Shown in pieces: positions 1 through 13,333 of a stretch of DNA of 64,000 nt. The notes under the pieces are model-generated. The model was not told where the DNA came from. It saw only the letters and a program-made list of their open reading frames with translations, and did not search any database. The stretch comes from Microbacterium indicum DSM 19969 (lineage in GTDB: Bacteria > Actinomycetota > Actinomycetes > Actinomycetales > Microbacteriaceae). The translations under genes and the position numbers were made by a program. Each line of letters begins with the position of its first letter. The first letter of the stretch is position 1. The stretch is from the NCBI RefSeq assembly GCF_000422385.1, contig NZ_AULR01000005.1:112452-176451 (forward strand), given 5' to 3'.

Positions 1-21
1 CGCAATGGGACGGAGACGCCG

Positions 22-1179
22 GTGACAGCATCGCGCTCGCGACGGACCGCGACGACGAAGGTCGTCACGCAGATCAACAGGACAGCGGTACTCGACGCAT
101 TGCGGGACTCCGGCCCGGTGACCCGGCGGCGGCTGTCCGATCTGACGGGGCTGAGCTCCGCGACGATCGAACGATTAGTCGGCGCGCTTCTTCGCGAGGG
201 TCTCATTGAGCAGGATGGCGTGGTGCGGCAGGCCGGCGGACGCCCGTCGACGCTGCTCAAGTATTCCGGCGGGCGACGCAGCGTGGTCGTCCTCGAGGTG
301 AGCGCCGAGGCCGTCCGAAGTCTCACGATCGGCCTCGACGGCGACCCGCTAGGCGATGTCGCCGTCACCCCGCTCTCAGACTGGTCGTCTCGTCACCTCA
401 CCGACGTCATCGAGATCACGAAGCAGGCTGTCGCGCACGCAACCGACATCGGCGGCGAGTGCCTCGGTGTCGGCGTCACGGTGCCCGGCATCGTGCACAG
501 GGGGCTCGTCGCGAAGACCGCGGAACTCGGCTGGCAGAACGTGCCGCTCGAGCAGATCCTGCGGGATCAGACGAAGCTTCCTGTCCTGGTCATGAACGAC
601 GCGAACGCGATCGCGTACGGGGAATGGCGGCGCGGTGCCGCACGCGAACTGTCGACCGTGGCGTCTCTCGTGCTCGGGTCGGGCCTCGGTTCCGGCATCG
701 TCAACGATGGCCACCTCTATCTCGGCGCGCGCTCCGCAGCGGGGGAGGTCGGCTTCCTCTTCGGCGATGTCACCGCAATGCGTCGATACTTCACCGACCA
801 CGGCGACCTCGAGTCGCGGATGAACGAGATCGCCCGGCGAATCTCGCCCGGCTCGCCGACTACCGCTTCCGCCGTGCGCTCGGCCGTCGAGATGTGCGCC
901 TCAGGCGATGCCCCGGCCGACGAAGCCGAGTTGTTCTTCGACCTCCTCGCCTTCGGCGCCGCCGCGATCTCGATCGCGTTCGACACCGAGGCTCTGCTCC
1001 TTGCCGGGGCCTTCGAAGCAGCGCCGCAGCACTGCGTCGCCGAAATCGAGCGACGCCTCGTCGGGCGTATCGCCTCGGTGCCGACGATCATGCCCATCGC
1101 CCTCGGGTCCATGAGCGCGCTGACGGGAGTCGGCGAATCGCTGATCCGCATCGTGCGGGAGGCCACCTACCTTGCGTGA
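22..1179 (+). CDS. ROK-family transcriptional regulator
   Basis: This is a 385-residue ROK-type repressor/activator likely sensing a sugar or sugar phosphate. Residues about 17-75 form a winged helix-turn-helix of the kind found at the N-terminus of ROK regulators, followed by a ROK sugar-kinase fold (GxGVTVPGI, VMNDANAIAYGEW, GSGLGSGI). The cysteine zinc cluster (CxCGxxGCxE) of typical ROK proteins is absent; only isolated cysteines are present. The GTG at 22 follows a GGAG at 12-15. The frame stays open to the window edge, so a start further left cannot be excluded. It overlaps the next gene by 8 bases, so it probably controls the BadF kinase, MFS and galactosidase genes. The ligand is unknown. 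Confidence 0.85.
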   Translation: MTASRSRRTATTKVVTQINRTAVLDALRDSGPVTRRRLSDLTGLSSATIERLVGALLREGLIEQDGVVRQAGGRPSTLLKYSGGRRSVVVLEVSAEAVRSLTIGLDGDPLGDVAVTPLSDWSSRHLTDVIEITKQAVAHATDIGGECLGVGVTVPGIVHRGLVAKTAELGWQNVPLEQILRDQTKLPVLVMNDANAIAYGEWRRGAARELSTVASLVLGSGLGSGIVNDGHLYLGARSAAGEVGFLFGDVTAMRRYFTDHGDLESRMNEIARRISPGSPTTASAVRSAVEMCASGDAPADEAELFFDLLAFGAAAISIAFDTEALLLAGAFEAAPQHCVAEIERRLVGRIASVPTIMPIALGSMSALTGVGESLIRIVREATYLA

Positions 1180-2106
1180 TGTCGACGGGCGCCGCCCCGC
1201 GGCCGTCGTCGGAGTCGACGTCGGCGGGACGAAGACGCACATCGCGACCATCGATACCCGCGGCGAGCGCAGCGATGTGATCATCCCGTCTTCCGCGTGG
1301 CGCGAAGGCGATGTCTTCGCACACCCGGACAACCTCGTCCGTCTCGCCTCGGCGATCTCCGACGGCGCCCGGGTCGTCGACCACACCCGAATCGTGATCG
1401 GGCTGCACGACTGCGATACCGCGGAACAGGGGCGTGCGGCGCGCGCGGCGCTTGCGGACGAGCTCCATGCGCGGAACGTCATCGTGGCGAACGACGGCGA
1501 GCTGTTGGGCTGGGCCGAGAACCACCCGACGTCAGTGCAGCTCATCGTCGGGACCGGATCGGTCGTCCTCGGGCGCACGGCCGCGGGGGTCCCGGTTCGC
1601 GCGCTCGGCAACGGCTGGCTTTTCGACGACGCGGGGAGCGCCCCGGCGCTGCTCCGCGAGGCGGTCGCGTCGATCGCGTCGACGCACGACGACCCCGATA
1701 TCTCCCGCGATCCGCTCGCCCAGTTCCTGTTCTCCGACTACGCAGTATCGGACGTCCCCTCGCTCGCCTCGGCGGTCGCGCGAGATGCCGGTCCCGCCGA
1801 GTGGGGCACGCGCGCCCCGCTGGTCTTCGAGGCGATGCGCCTCGGTTCCCCGATCGCTCGACGCGTCGTGCAGCGTGCGGCCGATTCGATCGCATCGGCA
1901 ATCGCATCGGTTCGGGCCCGTGGCGCCGTCGCCGATTCGATCGTCGCCGCCGGCGGAGTGATCGTGAACCAGGAACCGCTGCGCGCCGCGATCCAGAACT
2001 CTCTGGCTGCGCTATCCGTCGATCTCCCGCTTCACGTCATCGCGCACGCGCCCGTCGAAGGCGCCGTGCGGTGGGCGCAGTCCCTCACGCCCCCGAGGAA
2101 CACGCC

Positions 2107-2110
<4 letters not shown>
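1172..2110 (+). CDS. BadF/BadG-type N-acetylglucosamine kinase-like protein
   Basis: This 312-residue protein has the ASKHA phosphate-binding signature near the N-terminus (residues about 13-22, GVDVGGTKTH) and a GTGSVVLG loop mid-protein, as in the BadF/BadG/BcrA/BcrD ATPase family that includes N-acetylglucosamine kinases. It probably phosphorylates a hexosamine or related sugar in the cytoplasm. The only in-frame start upstream of the core is a TTG at 1172, preceded by GGGAGG about ten bases away and overlapping the regulator gene by 8 bases. It also overlaps the downstream transporter by four bases (GTGA), so the three genes are one operon. The exact sugar is not readable from sequence. 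Confidence 0.75.
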
Positions 2111-6155
<4,045 letters not shown>

Positions 6156-6160
6156 CCCCC

Positions 6161-6227
6161 GCGCCGAGACTCTGGCGATGAGCCGGCTCCCGCCCGAACC
6201 GGGTGGGATCGCCAGAGCCTCGGCGCG
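6161..6227. terminator. Compound hairpin between convergent genes
   Basis: Bases 6161-6180 and 6208-6227 are inverted copies matching at 19 of 20 positions, and the loop contains a smaller GC hairpin. A third copy of the arm core (TCGCCAGAG) follows at 6228-6236 and could pair alternatively with 6171-6179. It lies between the convergent galactosidase and hexosaminidase genes, so it probably terminates transcription from both sides. Confidence 0.7.
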
Positions 6228-6254
6228 TCGCCAGAGTCTTGGGCCCCGGCCGCG

Positions 6255-8060
6255 TCAGGCTGCGCGGCGCGCGAGCGCCCTCCGCAGCGGCGCGAGGCGC
6301 GCGATGCTGTCGGCGAGGCCGCCCTCACGCGACGACAGGAGCCACGCGGAGCGCTGCGCGGCGAGGAGCGCGTCGAGCCGCGACGCGAACGCCCGGGCCG
6401 CGGGGCGGTCGGCGGGGGACGGATCCCGCAGGAGGATCCCGTCGGCGAGCAGGTCGACCGCGAGGATCGCGAGGCGCACCGCCTGGCCGACCTCGGCCGC
6501 GAGGCGGGAGGGATCCTCGCGGGTCGGCCGCATGAACTCGAGATCCTCGAGCGCGCCCGCCAGCACCGCGCGCGCCTCGGCGAGCCGGTCGGCGGCCGGG
6601 TAGTCGCGCTCCGCGTACTCCTCGGCGAAGAGCAGCACGCGGAAGAGCGGGCTCGCGTTCGCGATCGGGACGCCGAGCCGCGCCGTCACCCGGCCGATCT
6701 CGACGAGCACCCGGCCCGCGATCCCCGTCTCGTCGTCGAAGATCCGCTCGCCGAGGACGCGCGCGAGGTCGACCCCGCGGTTCGCCTCCGACGCCCAGCC
6801 CGCGCCGCCCGCGTAGACGATCCCGGGGTACGCGATCGCGGGCGGGTCGTAGTGGCCGTGGTCGCCCCACGTCGTCGTGAGGATCCCGTCCGACCCGTTC
6901 TCGAGCCCGACGGCGACGGCGTCGTCGATGTTCGCGATCGCGTTGTCGATGCGGCCGATGAGCGAGAGCCACGCGCTCGTGCCCGGCGCGACCCAGAACG
7001 GCGTCCCGGCGTCGACCAGGGCCTGCGAGCGGCTGCGGAAGGCGCCCGCGATCGCGTCGAGGTCGACGCCGTGATCCGCGAAGTCGCGCCGCTCCTCGTC
7101 GGTCATGCGCGAGACGGCCTCTGCCATGAGCTCGGGCGAGTCGTACTGCCACACGACGGGCTTCGCGCCGGCCGGGACGTCGCCCGCGACCTCGGGGTGG
7201 TTCGCGAGGATGTCGGCCCAGAACTCGACGCCGTACCCGCGCTCGATCCACGGCGTGAGCACCCGCGTTACGTAGTCGAGGTAGACGCGCCCGATCCCGT
7301 CGCGCTCGGCGCGCTCGCGGCTCGCGCCCCGGCCGAGCTCCCACGTCTCGTCGGCGCCGACGTTGACGCGGTCGGATCTCAGGAGGGCCTGCAGCTCGTC
7401 GACGAGCCCCGTCACGAACGCGGCGTTCTCGGCCGTCGGCGCGAGGGTCGACGGCGGCCGCAGCTGCCCGCCCATCTCGATCGGCCCCGACACCTCGCCG
7501 CGGGCCGCGTAGGCGTCGTGCTCGAGCCAGCGCTCCCAGTGGCCGAAGGTGTTCTGGTTCGCGACGAGCGCGATGCCCTTCGACGCGCACAGGTCGTCGA
7601 GCCAGCGCATGTCGTCGGCCGTGAGCGGCGACGCGTCCTGCCAGGCGGCCGCGTGGCCCGCGTAGGCGAAGGTGTGCTCGAGGTAGATCTCGAGCTGGTT
7701 GATCCGGGATCGCGCGAGCACCTCGACGAGGCGCGCGAGCGACGCCCGCGTCGGGACCCGGTCGCGCGCGACGTCGAGCATGAACCCGCGGTGCGCGAAG
7801 TCGGGCCAGTCGTCGATCTCGCAGGCGGCCTGCTCGGCGAGCGGGGCGCCGCGCAGCTGGTCGAGGGCGTCCTGCCCGTAGCGGAGGCCCGCCGCGTCGG
7901 AGTAGGCGAGGCGGATCCCCGCGGCCGCGTACGTCAGGCGGTAGCCCTGGGGGCGGATCCCGGGATCGCGGACGACCTCGATGGGGGCGTCGGGCCCGGC
8001 GGGGCCGCCGTCGAGCTCCGCGATCGAACGGGGTACGGGGAAGAGGAAGGGGAGCGACAT
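6255..8060 (-). CDS. GH20 beta-N-acetylhexosaminidase
   Basis: This 601-residue protein is a family 20 hexosaminidase. An N-terminal GH20b-like alpha/beta domain (PVPRSI...GYRLTY) leads into the barrel with FMLDVARDRVP and the catalytic Asp237-Glu238 pair in NVGADETWEL. It removes terminal GlcNAc (or GalNAc) from oligosaccharides by substrate-assisted catalysis. No signal peptide is visible, so it probably acts on imported chito-oligosaccharides inside the cell. The start at 8060 has GAAAGG upstream, and the frame further upstream is a shadow. It is the last gene of the operon that begins with the solute-binding protein. Confidence 0.85.
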   Translation of the reverse strand: MSLPFLFPVPRSIAELDGGPAGPDAPIEVVRDPGIRPQGYRLTYAAAGIRLAYSDAAGLRYGQDALDQLRGAPLAEQAACEIDDWPDFAHRGFMLDVARDRVPTRASLARLVEVLARSRINQLEIYLEHTFAYAGHAAAWQDASPLTADDMRWLDDLCASKGIALVANQNTFGHWERWLEHDAYAARGEVSGPIEMGGQLRPPSTLAPTAENAAFVTGLVDELQALLRSDRVNVGADETWELGRGASRERAERDGIGRVYLDYVTRVLTPWIERGYGVEFWADILANHPEVAGDVPAGAKPVVWQYDSPELMAEAVSRMTDEERRDFADHGVDLDAIAGAFRSRSQALVDAGTPFWVAPGTSAWLSLIGRIDNAIANIDDAVAVGLENGSDGILTTTWGDHGHYDPPAIAYPGIVYAGGAGWASEANRGVDLARVLGERIFDDETGIAGRVLVEIGRVTARLGVPIANASPLFRVLLFAEEYAERDYPAADRLAEARAVLAGALEDLEFMRPTREDPSRLAAEVGQAVRLAILAVDLLADGILLRDPSPADRPAARAFASRLDALLAAQRSAWLLSSREGGLADSIARLAPLRRALARRAA

Positions 8061-8079
8061 GGTGCCTTTCGGGTGGCGG

Positions 8080-8949
8080 TCAGCCCTTGACGGCGCCCGC
8101 GACCATTCCGGTCGCCATCGTGCGCTGGACAAGGAGGAACAGGATGATCACGGGGACGGACACGAGGGCGGATCCCGCCATCACCCCGCCCCAGTCGGTG
8201 CCCTGCATGCCCTGCTGGAAGGTCTGCAGCCACACGGGGACGGTCGTCGTCCCCGACGAGAGCATGACGAGGGCGAGGGTGTACTCGTTCCACGCGACGA
8301 GGAAGCCGAAGACGCCCGTCGAGACGAGGCCGGGCCCGAGGAGCGGCAGCGTGACGCGGAAGAAGGCGCCGATCTGGCTCGACCCGTCGACCATCGCGGC
8401 TTCCTCGAGCTCGACGGGCACGCCGTCGACGAAGCCCTTGAGCGTCCACGCGATGAACGGCAGGACCGTCCCGACGTAGAGGAGGCTCAGGCCCGCGACC
8501 GAGTTGAGGAGGCTGACCGAGTCGAGCATGCGGTACTGCGAGATGAAGAGCGCCTCGGCGGGGATCATCTGCACGACGAGGACCGCGACCACGATCCCGC
8601 CGCGCCCGCGGAAGCGGAAGCGGCTCAGCACGACGGCGGCGAGGACCGCCGCGATGAGCGACACCGCGACGGCGAGGAGGCTCACCCGGAGGCTCATCCA
8701 CAGCGACGACCAGAACGACGGGTCGGCGAGCACGCCCGCGTAGGAGTCGAGGGTCGGCTCGGACGGGAACAGCCGCGGCTCGCTGATGCGGAGCAGGTCG
8801 GGATCCTGCAGCGACGCGTTGACCATCCAGTAGATGGGGAAGACCCACGCGAGGGCGAAGAGGATCGCGATGACGCTCGCGATCGTGCGCCCGGGCCGGG
8901 GCCTGCGGCGCGCGGCCGGCGCGGCGATCGGTGCGGCTGCGACGGTCAT
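8080..8949 (-). CDS. Carbohydrate ABC transporter permease, MalG-like
   Basis: This is a 289-residue inner-membrane permease of the binding-protein-dependent transport superfamily (CUT1 type) with six predicted helices. The EAA loop that docks the ATPase is visible in the stretch containing VELEEAAMVDGSS. Its ATG overlaps the stop codon of the partner permease gene (ATGA), so both subunits are made in equal amounts. There is no ATPase gene in the cluster, as is usual for actinobacterial CUT1 importers that share an MsiK-type ATPase. It is expected to import GlcNAc or chito-oligosaccharides with its neighbours. Confidence 0.9.
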   Translation of the reverse strand: MTVAAAPIAAPAARRRPRPGRTIASVIAILFALAWVFPIYWMVNASLQDPDLLRISEPRLFPSEPTLDSYAGVLADPSFWSSLWMSLRVSLLAVAVSLIAAVLAAVVLSRFRFRGRGGIVVAVLVVQMIPAEALFISQYRMLDSVSLLNSVAGLSLLYVGTVLPFIAWTLKGFVDGVPVELEEAAMVDGSSQIGAFFRVTLPLLGPGLVSTGVFGFLVAWNEYTLALVMLSSGTTTVPVWLQTFQQGMQGTDWGGVMAGSALVSVPVIILFLLVQRTMATGMVAGAVKG

Positions 8950-9932
8950 GCGATGTCTCCCTGCTTTCCGAGCTGGCGCACGTAGCGCCACGTCATGGCG
9001 AGCAGCAGCAGGAGCATCACCATGGCGAGGGCCGATGCCATGCCGTAGTCGCCGCCCGAGATGCCCGTGTTGTAGATGTACGTGCCGAGCAGGTTGGTCT
9101 CGGTCGCGTCGCCGCCCGAGCGCTGCAGGACGTGGATCTGCGTGAACACCCGCAGATCCCAGATGATCTGCAGCGTGCCGACGAGCATGAGCACGGGACG
9201 GACGAGCGGGAGGAGCACGTGGACGAACTGCCGCCACACGCCCGCGCCGTCGAGCGCGGCGGCCTCGACGACCGACGCGTCGACCTGCGTGAGCGCGGCG
9301 TAGGAGGTCAGCGTCACGAGGGGGACGCTCGCCCAGACGATCACGCTCGAGGCGACGACCCAGAACGACAGGGGGCTCGCGTGCAGCCAGTTGAAGCCGT
9401 CGAAGCCCGTGAGGCCGATGCCGGAGAGGATCCGGTTCACGAGCCCGTTGCGCTGGTCGAGCAGCAGCTGCCAGATCGTCAGGGCCGCGATGCTCGGCGT
9501 CGCCCACGCGAGGACGAGCGCGACCTGGAGGGCGACGCGGGCGCCGGGCCAGATCCGCTGCATGAGCGCGGCGAACCCGACCCCGACGACCATCGTGATC
9601 GCGGCCGTGACGAGGCAGAACAGGATCGAGCGGATGAGCACCTGCCAGAAGTACGGGTCCGTCGCGATCGCGACGTAGTTCGCGAAGCCGACCCACTCGG
9701 GCGGCTGGCCGAACTGCTGCGCGAGGCCGAACTCCTGGAACGACATCACGAACTGCTGCGCGAGCGGGTACCCGAGCGCGATCGCGACGAGGGCGACGGG
9801 CAGGGCGATCAGCAGGTAGGGCGCGAGCCGGCGTGCGCGCCGCCCCCGCGCCGTGCGCACGGGCGCATGCACGGGGACGGTGCGCGGTTCGCCGCCGCTC
9901 GCGGCGCCGGTCTTCTCGAGCGTCATCGTCAT
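8946..9932 (-). CDS. Carbohydrate ABC transporter permease, MalF-like
   Basis: This 328-residue partner permease has a charged N-terminus, about six membrane helices and an EAA loop (VDASVVEAAALDGAG). It resembles the MalF/NgcF class of sugar permeases. The start is ATG at 9932, two bases after the solute-binding protein stop; a second in-frame ATG two codons later is possible. The product should form a heterodimer with the MalG-like subunit encoded just downstream and receive substrate from the lipoprotein encoded upstream. Confidence 0.9.
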   Translation of the reverse strand: MTMTLEKTGAASGGEPRTVPVHAPVRTARGRRARRLAPYLLIALPVALVAIALGYPLAQQFVMSFQEFGLAQQFGQPPEWVGFANYVAIATDPYFWQVLIRSILFCLVTAAITMVVGVGFAALMQRIWPGARVALQVALVLAWATPSIAALTIWQLLLDQRNGLVNRILSGIGLTGFDGFNWLHASPLSFWVVASSVIVWASVPLVTLTSYAALTQVDASVVEAAALDGAGVWRQFVHVLLPLVRPVLMLVGTLQIIWDLRVFTQIHVLQRSGGDATETNLLGTYIYNTGISGGDYGMASALAMVMLLLLLAMTWRYVRQLGKQGDIA

Positions 9933-9934
9933 GC

Positions 9935-11215
9935 TCAGCCGTTCAGCATGCCCTCGAGCTGCGCGTCGACCTCTTCCGCGACGGTCTGCACGTCCTCGCC
10001 GTTCGCGAGGCGGGTGAAGATGCTCGCCGGCACCTGGGCGCTGTCGGCGACGCCCCACTCGGGGGTGTTCGGGGTGAGCTTCGACGCCTCGACGGCCTCG
10101 ACCGCGAACTGCGCCGTCTCGCCCGTGAGCTGGTCGGCGTAGTCGAGGTTTCCCGGCACCCAGCCGCCCGACGACGCGAGGAGCGACTGGAAGTCCTCGC
10201 TGTAGATGAGCTTCATCGCGTTCTGCGCGAGCTCCTGGTGCTGCGACGCGGCCGAGATCGCCATGTTGGATCCGCCCGCGAAGGTCACGCCGGCCTCGCC
10301 CGGCTCGAGGCCGGGGAGCGCCATGACCCCGACCTTGCCGCTGTCCCAGAGATCCTGGTCGATCTCGGTCTCGGCGTAGTTCAGGTAGGAGAGGAACCCG
10401 ACGCGGCCCGCGTTGAAGAGGTTCGGGGCGGCCTGCACGGCGTCGTTCGAGTCGAGGTCGTACTCGGATCCGTCCTGGAAGATCCGCTGGATCGTCGTGA
10501 GCGCCTCGATCGACTCGGGGGTCTCGAGCGCGCCCTCCCATGTGCCGTCGGCGGCCTGCGTCGCGTAGTCGCCGCCGTAGGTGAAGAGCATGCCCTCGAG
10601 CGTGTGCGCGTCGGACGCCGCGAGGTACATGCCCGTGAAGTCGTCCGTGCCCTCGGGGTTCGCCTCGTTGAGCGCGATCGCCGCGTCGGCGAGCTCGTCG
10701 ATCGTCGTCGGGACCGCGATCCCCGCCGCGTCGAGGAGGTCGGTCCGGTAGAAGATGACGCGCGCGCCCTGGTAGAGCGGCGTCGCGTAGAGTGTGTCGT
10801 CCCACGTGCCGGCCTCGATGCCGCTCGCGACGAGGCTGTCGCCGCCGAGGTCGCCGACGATGTCGTCGAGGGGCGAGAAGGCGCCGACCGAGGTGAAGGT
10901 CGAGGCCTGCGTGTTGCCGACCTCGACGAGGTCGGGCGTCTCGCTCGAGCTCGGGAGCGCGGTCTGCAGCTTCTCGACGATGCCGGGCCAGGTCTGCACC
11001 TGGACGCTGAGCGTCGAGCCCTCGTTCTCGGCCGCGAACTCGTCCTCGAGCCATGTGAGGGCGTCGTCGGGGATCGACGACTCCATGAACCAGACCGTGA
11101 GATCGGCGGGGCCCCCGCCGTCGGCCGACGAGTCGGCGGAGGTCCCCCCGGAGCAGGAAGACAGGGCAAGGATGCCGATGGCCGCCGCCGCGGCCACAGG
11201 GATCGACTTCTTCAT
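9935..11215 (-). CDS. Extracellular sugar-binding lipoprotein of ABC importer
   Basis: This is a 426-residue solute-binding protein of the family 1 (MalE/NgcE-like) type. A signal peptide ends in a lipobox (LALSSCSGG), giving lipid attachment at Cys21. It is the first gene of the operon for the two permeases and the GH20 hexosaminidase, and the GlcNAc catabolic genes on the other strand suggest GlcNAc or chitobiose as ligand. The family alone does not fix the sugar. It is transcribed divergently from the ROK regulator gene across a 136-base promoter region. Confidence 0.88.
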   Translation of the reverse strand: MKKSIPVAAAAAIGILALSSCSGGTSADSSADGGGPADLTVWFMESSIPDDALTWLEDEFAAENEGSTLSVQVQTWPGIVEKLQTALPSSSETPDLVEVGNTQASTFTSVGAFSPLDDIVGDLGGDSLVASGIEAGTWDDTLYATPLYQGARVIFYRTDLLDAAGIAVPTTIDELADAAIALNEANPEGTDDFTGMYLAASDAHTLEGMLFTYGGDYATQAADGTWEGALETPESIEALTTIQRIFQDGSEYDLDSNDAVQAAPNLFNAGRVGFLSYLNYAETEIDQDLWDSGKVGVMALPGLEPGEAGVTFAGGSNMAISAASQHQELAQNAMKLIYSEDFQSLLASSGGWVPGNLDYADQLTGETAQFAVEAVEASKLTPNTPEWGVADSAQVPASIFTRLANGEDVQTVAEEVDAQLEGMLNG

Positions 11216-11270
11216 GATGGGTCCTCTCGAGTGCGGGACGGCGCGCCCGGGAGCGCATTCCGTCGTGTTG

Positions 11271-11300
11271 GGAACCGATTATGGACAGACGGTTTACAAA
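11271..11300. promoter_or_regulatory. Divergent promoter with AACCG/CGGTT inverted repeat
   Basis: Between the solute-binding gene and the ROK regulator an inverted repeat AACCG (11273-11277) / CGGTT (11290-11294) brackets an AT-richer core. On the minus strand CATAAT (11278-11283) is a good -10 element for the importer operon, although no clear -35 is present. The palindrome overlapping it is a reasonable binding site for the ROK regulator. The site assignment is inference. Confidence 0.4.
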
Positions 11301-11351
11301 ATGGAAGAGTGGTTCGCGAAAGAGCCGCAGAGTTTTCTCACGGGAAACACA

Positions 11352-12464
11352 ATGACCTCGACATCTCCGCAGACGCGCCGCCCGGCGCGACAGCCCGCCG
11401 ACGCCCGCGCGCACAACACGGCGCTCGCTCTCAGCGTCATCTTCCGCGGCGGCCCGCTCTCCCGTGCCGACATTGCGCGCGAGACGGGGCTGACCCGCGT
11501 CACGGCGTCGACGATCGTCGGCGAGCTCGTCTCTCGGCGGATCCTCGTCGAGCTCGAGGCCCGCGAGCCGACGGGGCGCGGCAAGCCCGCGACCCCCGTC
11601 GACATCGACCGCGAGGGGCTCTGCATCGTCGTCGTCGACGCCTCGCCCGCCGCGCACCTCACGGGCGCGATCATCGACCTGCGCGGCGAGATCGTGCGGC
11701 GGCTCGAACGGGCGCGCCCCGACGACGTCGTCGGGGACGCCGCCGTCGAGGCGATCGCGGATCTCGCCCGCGAGCTCATCGGATCCGCCGCGGCGACTGT
11801 CGTCGGCGTCGGCGTCGCGAGCCCCGGCGTCATCTCCCCCGCGGGGATCGTCCGCCAGGCGCCGAACCTCGGGTGGGCCGAGCTGCCCCTCCGCGAGCGG
11901 CTCGCGGACGAGCTGGGGCTGCCCGTCAGCGTCGCGAACGACGCCAACCTCGCGGCCCTCGCCGAGCACACGCTCGCCGACGGGTCGCCCGACATGCTCC
12001 TCCTCCGCGTGGGCCACGGCATCGGCGCAGGCCTCCTCGTGCACGGCCGGCTCGTGGGCGGCGCGCACGACGCGGCCGGCGAGATCGGCCACGTGACGAT
12101 GTCGGCCGACGAGGGCCCGCTGTGCGCCTGCGGCAAGCGCGGCTGCCTCGAGGCGTGGGTCGCGATCCCGCCCCTCGCCGCGTCCGTCGCGGCGTCCGCG
12201 GATCCGCGATCCGTGCTCCGCGAGGCGGGCGAGCGCATCGGGCTCGGGATCGCCCCCGTCGTCGCGGCGCTCGACCTCGGCGAGGTCGTCATCGCCACAT
12301 CCTCGGGCCTCTACGGCGCCGACCTCCTGGACGCCGCGCGGGCGACGCTCGACGCGCACACCTTCCGCGCGCAGACGGCGGTGCGGATGTCGCGCTGGGC
12401 CGACGACGGCGTCCTGCGCGGCGCGTTCGCGCAGGTGCTCGCCGACGAGCTGGGGATCGCGTGA
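11352..12464 (+). CDS. ROK-family regulator of the GlcNAc locus
   Basis: This is a 370-residue NagC-like ROK regulator. An N-terminal winged helix-turn-helix spans residues about 18-75 (LSRADIARETGLTRVTASTIVGELV), and the sugar-kinase fold contains the zinc site CACGKRGCLEAW starting near residue 258. The ATG at 11352 is preferred because it directly precedes the conserved region; the open frame upstream covers the promoter and the antisense of the lipoprotein gene. It lies divergent to the importer operon and overlaps the next kinase gene by four bases (GTGA), so it probably controls both directions in response to GlcNAc or its phosphate. Confidence 0.85.
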   Translation: MTSTSPQTRRPARQPADARAHNTALALSVIFRGGPLSRADIARETGLTRVTASTIVGELVSRRILVELEAREPTGRGKPATPVDIDREGLCIVVVDASPAAHLTGAIIDLRGEIVRRLERARPDDVVGDAAVEAIADLARELIGSAAATVVGVGVASPGVISPAGIVRQAPNLGWAELPLRERLADELGLPVSVANDANLAALAEHTLADGSPDMLLLRVGHGIGAGLLVHGRLVGGAHDAAGEIGHVTMSADEGPLCACGKRGCLEAWVAIPPLAASVAASADPRSVLREAGERIGLGIAPVVAALDLGEVVIATSSGLYGADLLDAARATLDAHTFRAQTAVRMSRWADDGVLRGAFAQVLADELGIA

Positions 12465-13333
12465 CGGGCGTGCGCGTCGGGATCGACATCGGCGGCACGA
12501 AGGTCGAGGCCGTCGCGCTCGACGCGTCGGGGGCCGTGGTCGCGCGCGACCGCCGCCCGACCGACCCCGGCCCCGACGGCGTCGTCCGCTCGGCACTCGC
12601 GTCGGTCCGGGCGCTCGCCGCCGAGCCCGCGAGCATCGGGATCGGGATCCCCGGCATGGTCGAGGGCGGGGTCGTGCGCGGGGCCGTGAACCTCGGCATC
12701 GCCGAGCTGCCCCTCGCCGACGTGATCGCGGCCGAGACCGGCGCCGCGGTGGGCGTGGAGAACGACGTGCGGGCCGCCGCCGTGGGCGCATCGCACGTGT
12801 GGGAGACCCCGACGATCGCCCTCCTGAACCTCGGGACGGGCGTCGCGGCCGGCGTCGTCGTCGCGGGGCGGCTGCTCTCCGGCCGTGGCGGGGCGGCGGG
12901 CGAGATCGGGCACTTCTCGATCGACCAGGCCGGTCCCGCGTGCGCGTGCGGGCAGCGCGGATGCATCGAGGCGTACGCGGGAGGGCGGGCCCTCGCGCTG
13001 CGCGCCGGCATGCCGGCGGCCGCCGCCTTCGCGGCCGCCGCGTCGGGCGACGCGCGCGCCCGCGGGGCCGTCCGCGACGCCGTCTCGGCCGCGGCGTCGG
13101 CCGTCGAGATCCTCGCCCTCTCGATCGACCCGCCCGTCGTCGCCGTCGCGGGAGGCATGGCGCGCGCGGGAGGCGGCTTGCGCGACGAGCTCGCCGGCGA
13201 GCTCGACCGTCGCGCCGCGTCCTCGCCCTTCCTCCGTGAACTGCGGATCCGCGACCGCCTGCGCTACGTTGGCGACGCGCCCCTCCCCGCGGTCGGCGCC
13301 GCCCTCATCCCCGAACAGGAGCCCCATGGCTGA
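12461..13333 (+). CDS. ROK-family sugar kinase, probably GlcNAc kinase
   Basis: This 290-residue cytoplasmic kinase has the ATP motif GIDIGGTKVE at the N-terminus, catalytic Asp102 in GVENDVRAAA and the zinc cluster CACGQRGCIEAY near residue 161. It lacks the DNA-binding domain of the preceding gene, so it is an enzyme rather than a regulator. Position just before nagB and nagA suggests it phosphorylates GlcNAc to GlcNAc-6-phosphate, but glucokinase or N-acetylmannosamine kinase activity cannot be excluded by sequence alone. The GTG start overlaps the regulator stop, and its end overlaps the nagB start by 8 bases. Confidence 0.82.
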   Translation: MTGVRVGIDIGGTKVEAVALDASGAVVARDRRPTDPGPDGVVRSALASVRALAAEPASIGIGIPGMVEGGVVRGAVNLGIAELPLADVIAAETGAAVGVENDVRAAAVGASHVWETPTIALLNLGTGVAAGVVVAGRLLSGRGGAAGEIGHFSIDQAGPACACGQRGCIEAYAGGRALALRAGMPAAAAFAAAASGDARARGAVRDAVSAAASAVEILALSIDPPVVAVAGGMARAGGGLRDELAGELDRRAASSPFLRELRIRDRLRYVGDAPLPAVGAALIPEQEPHG

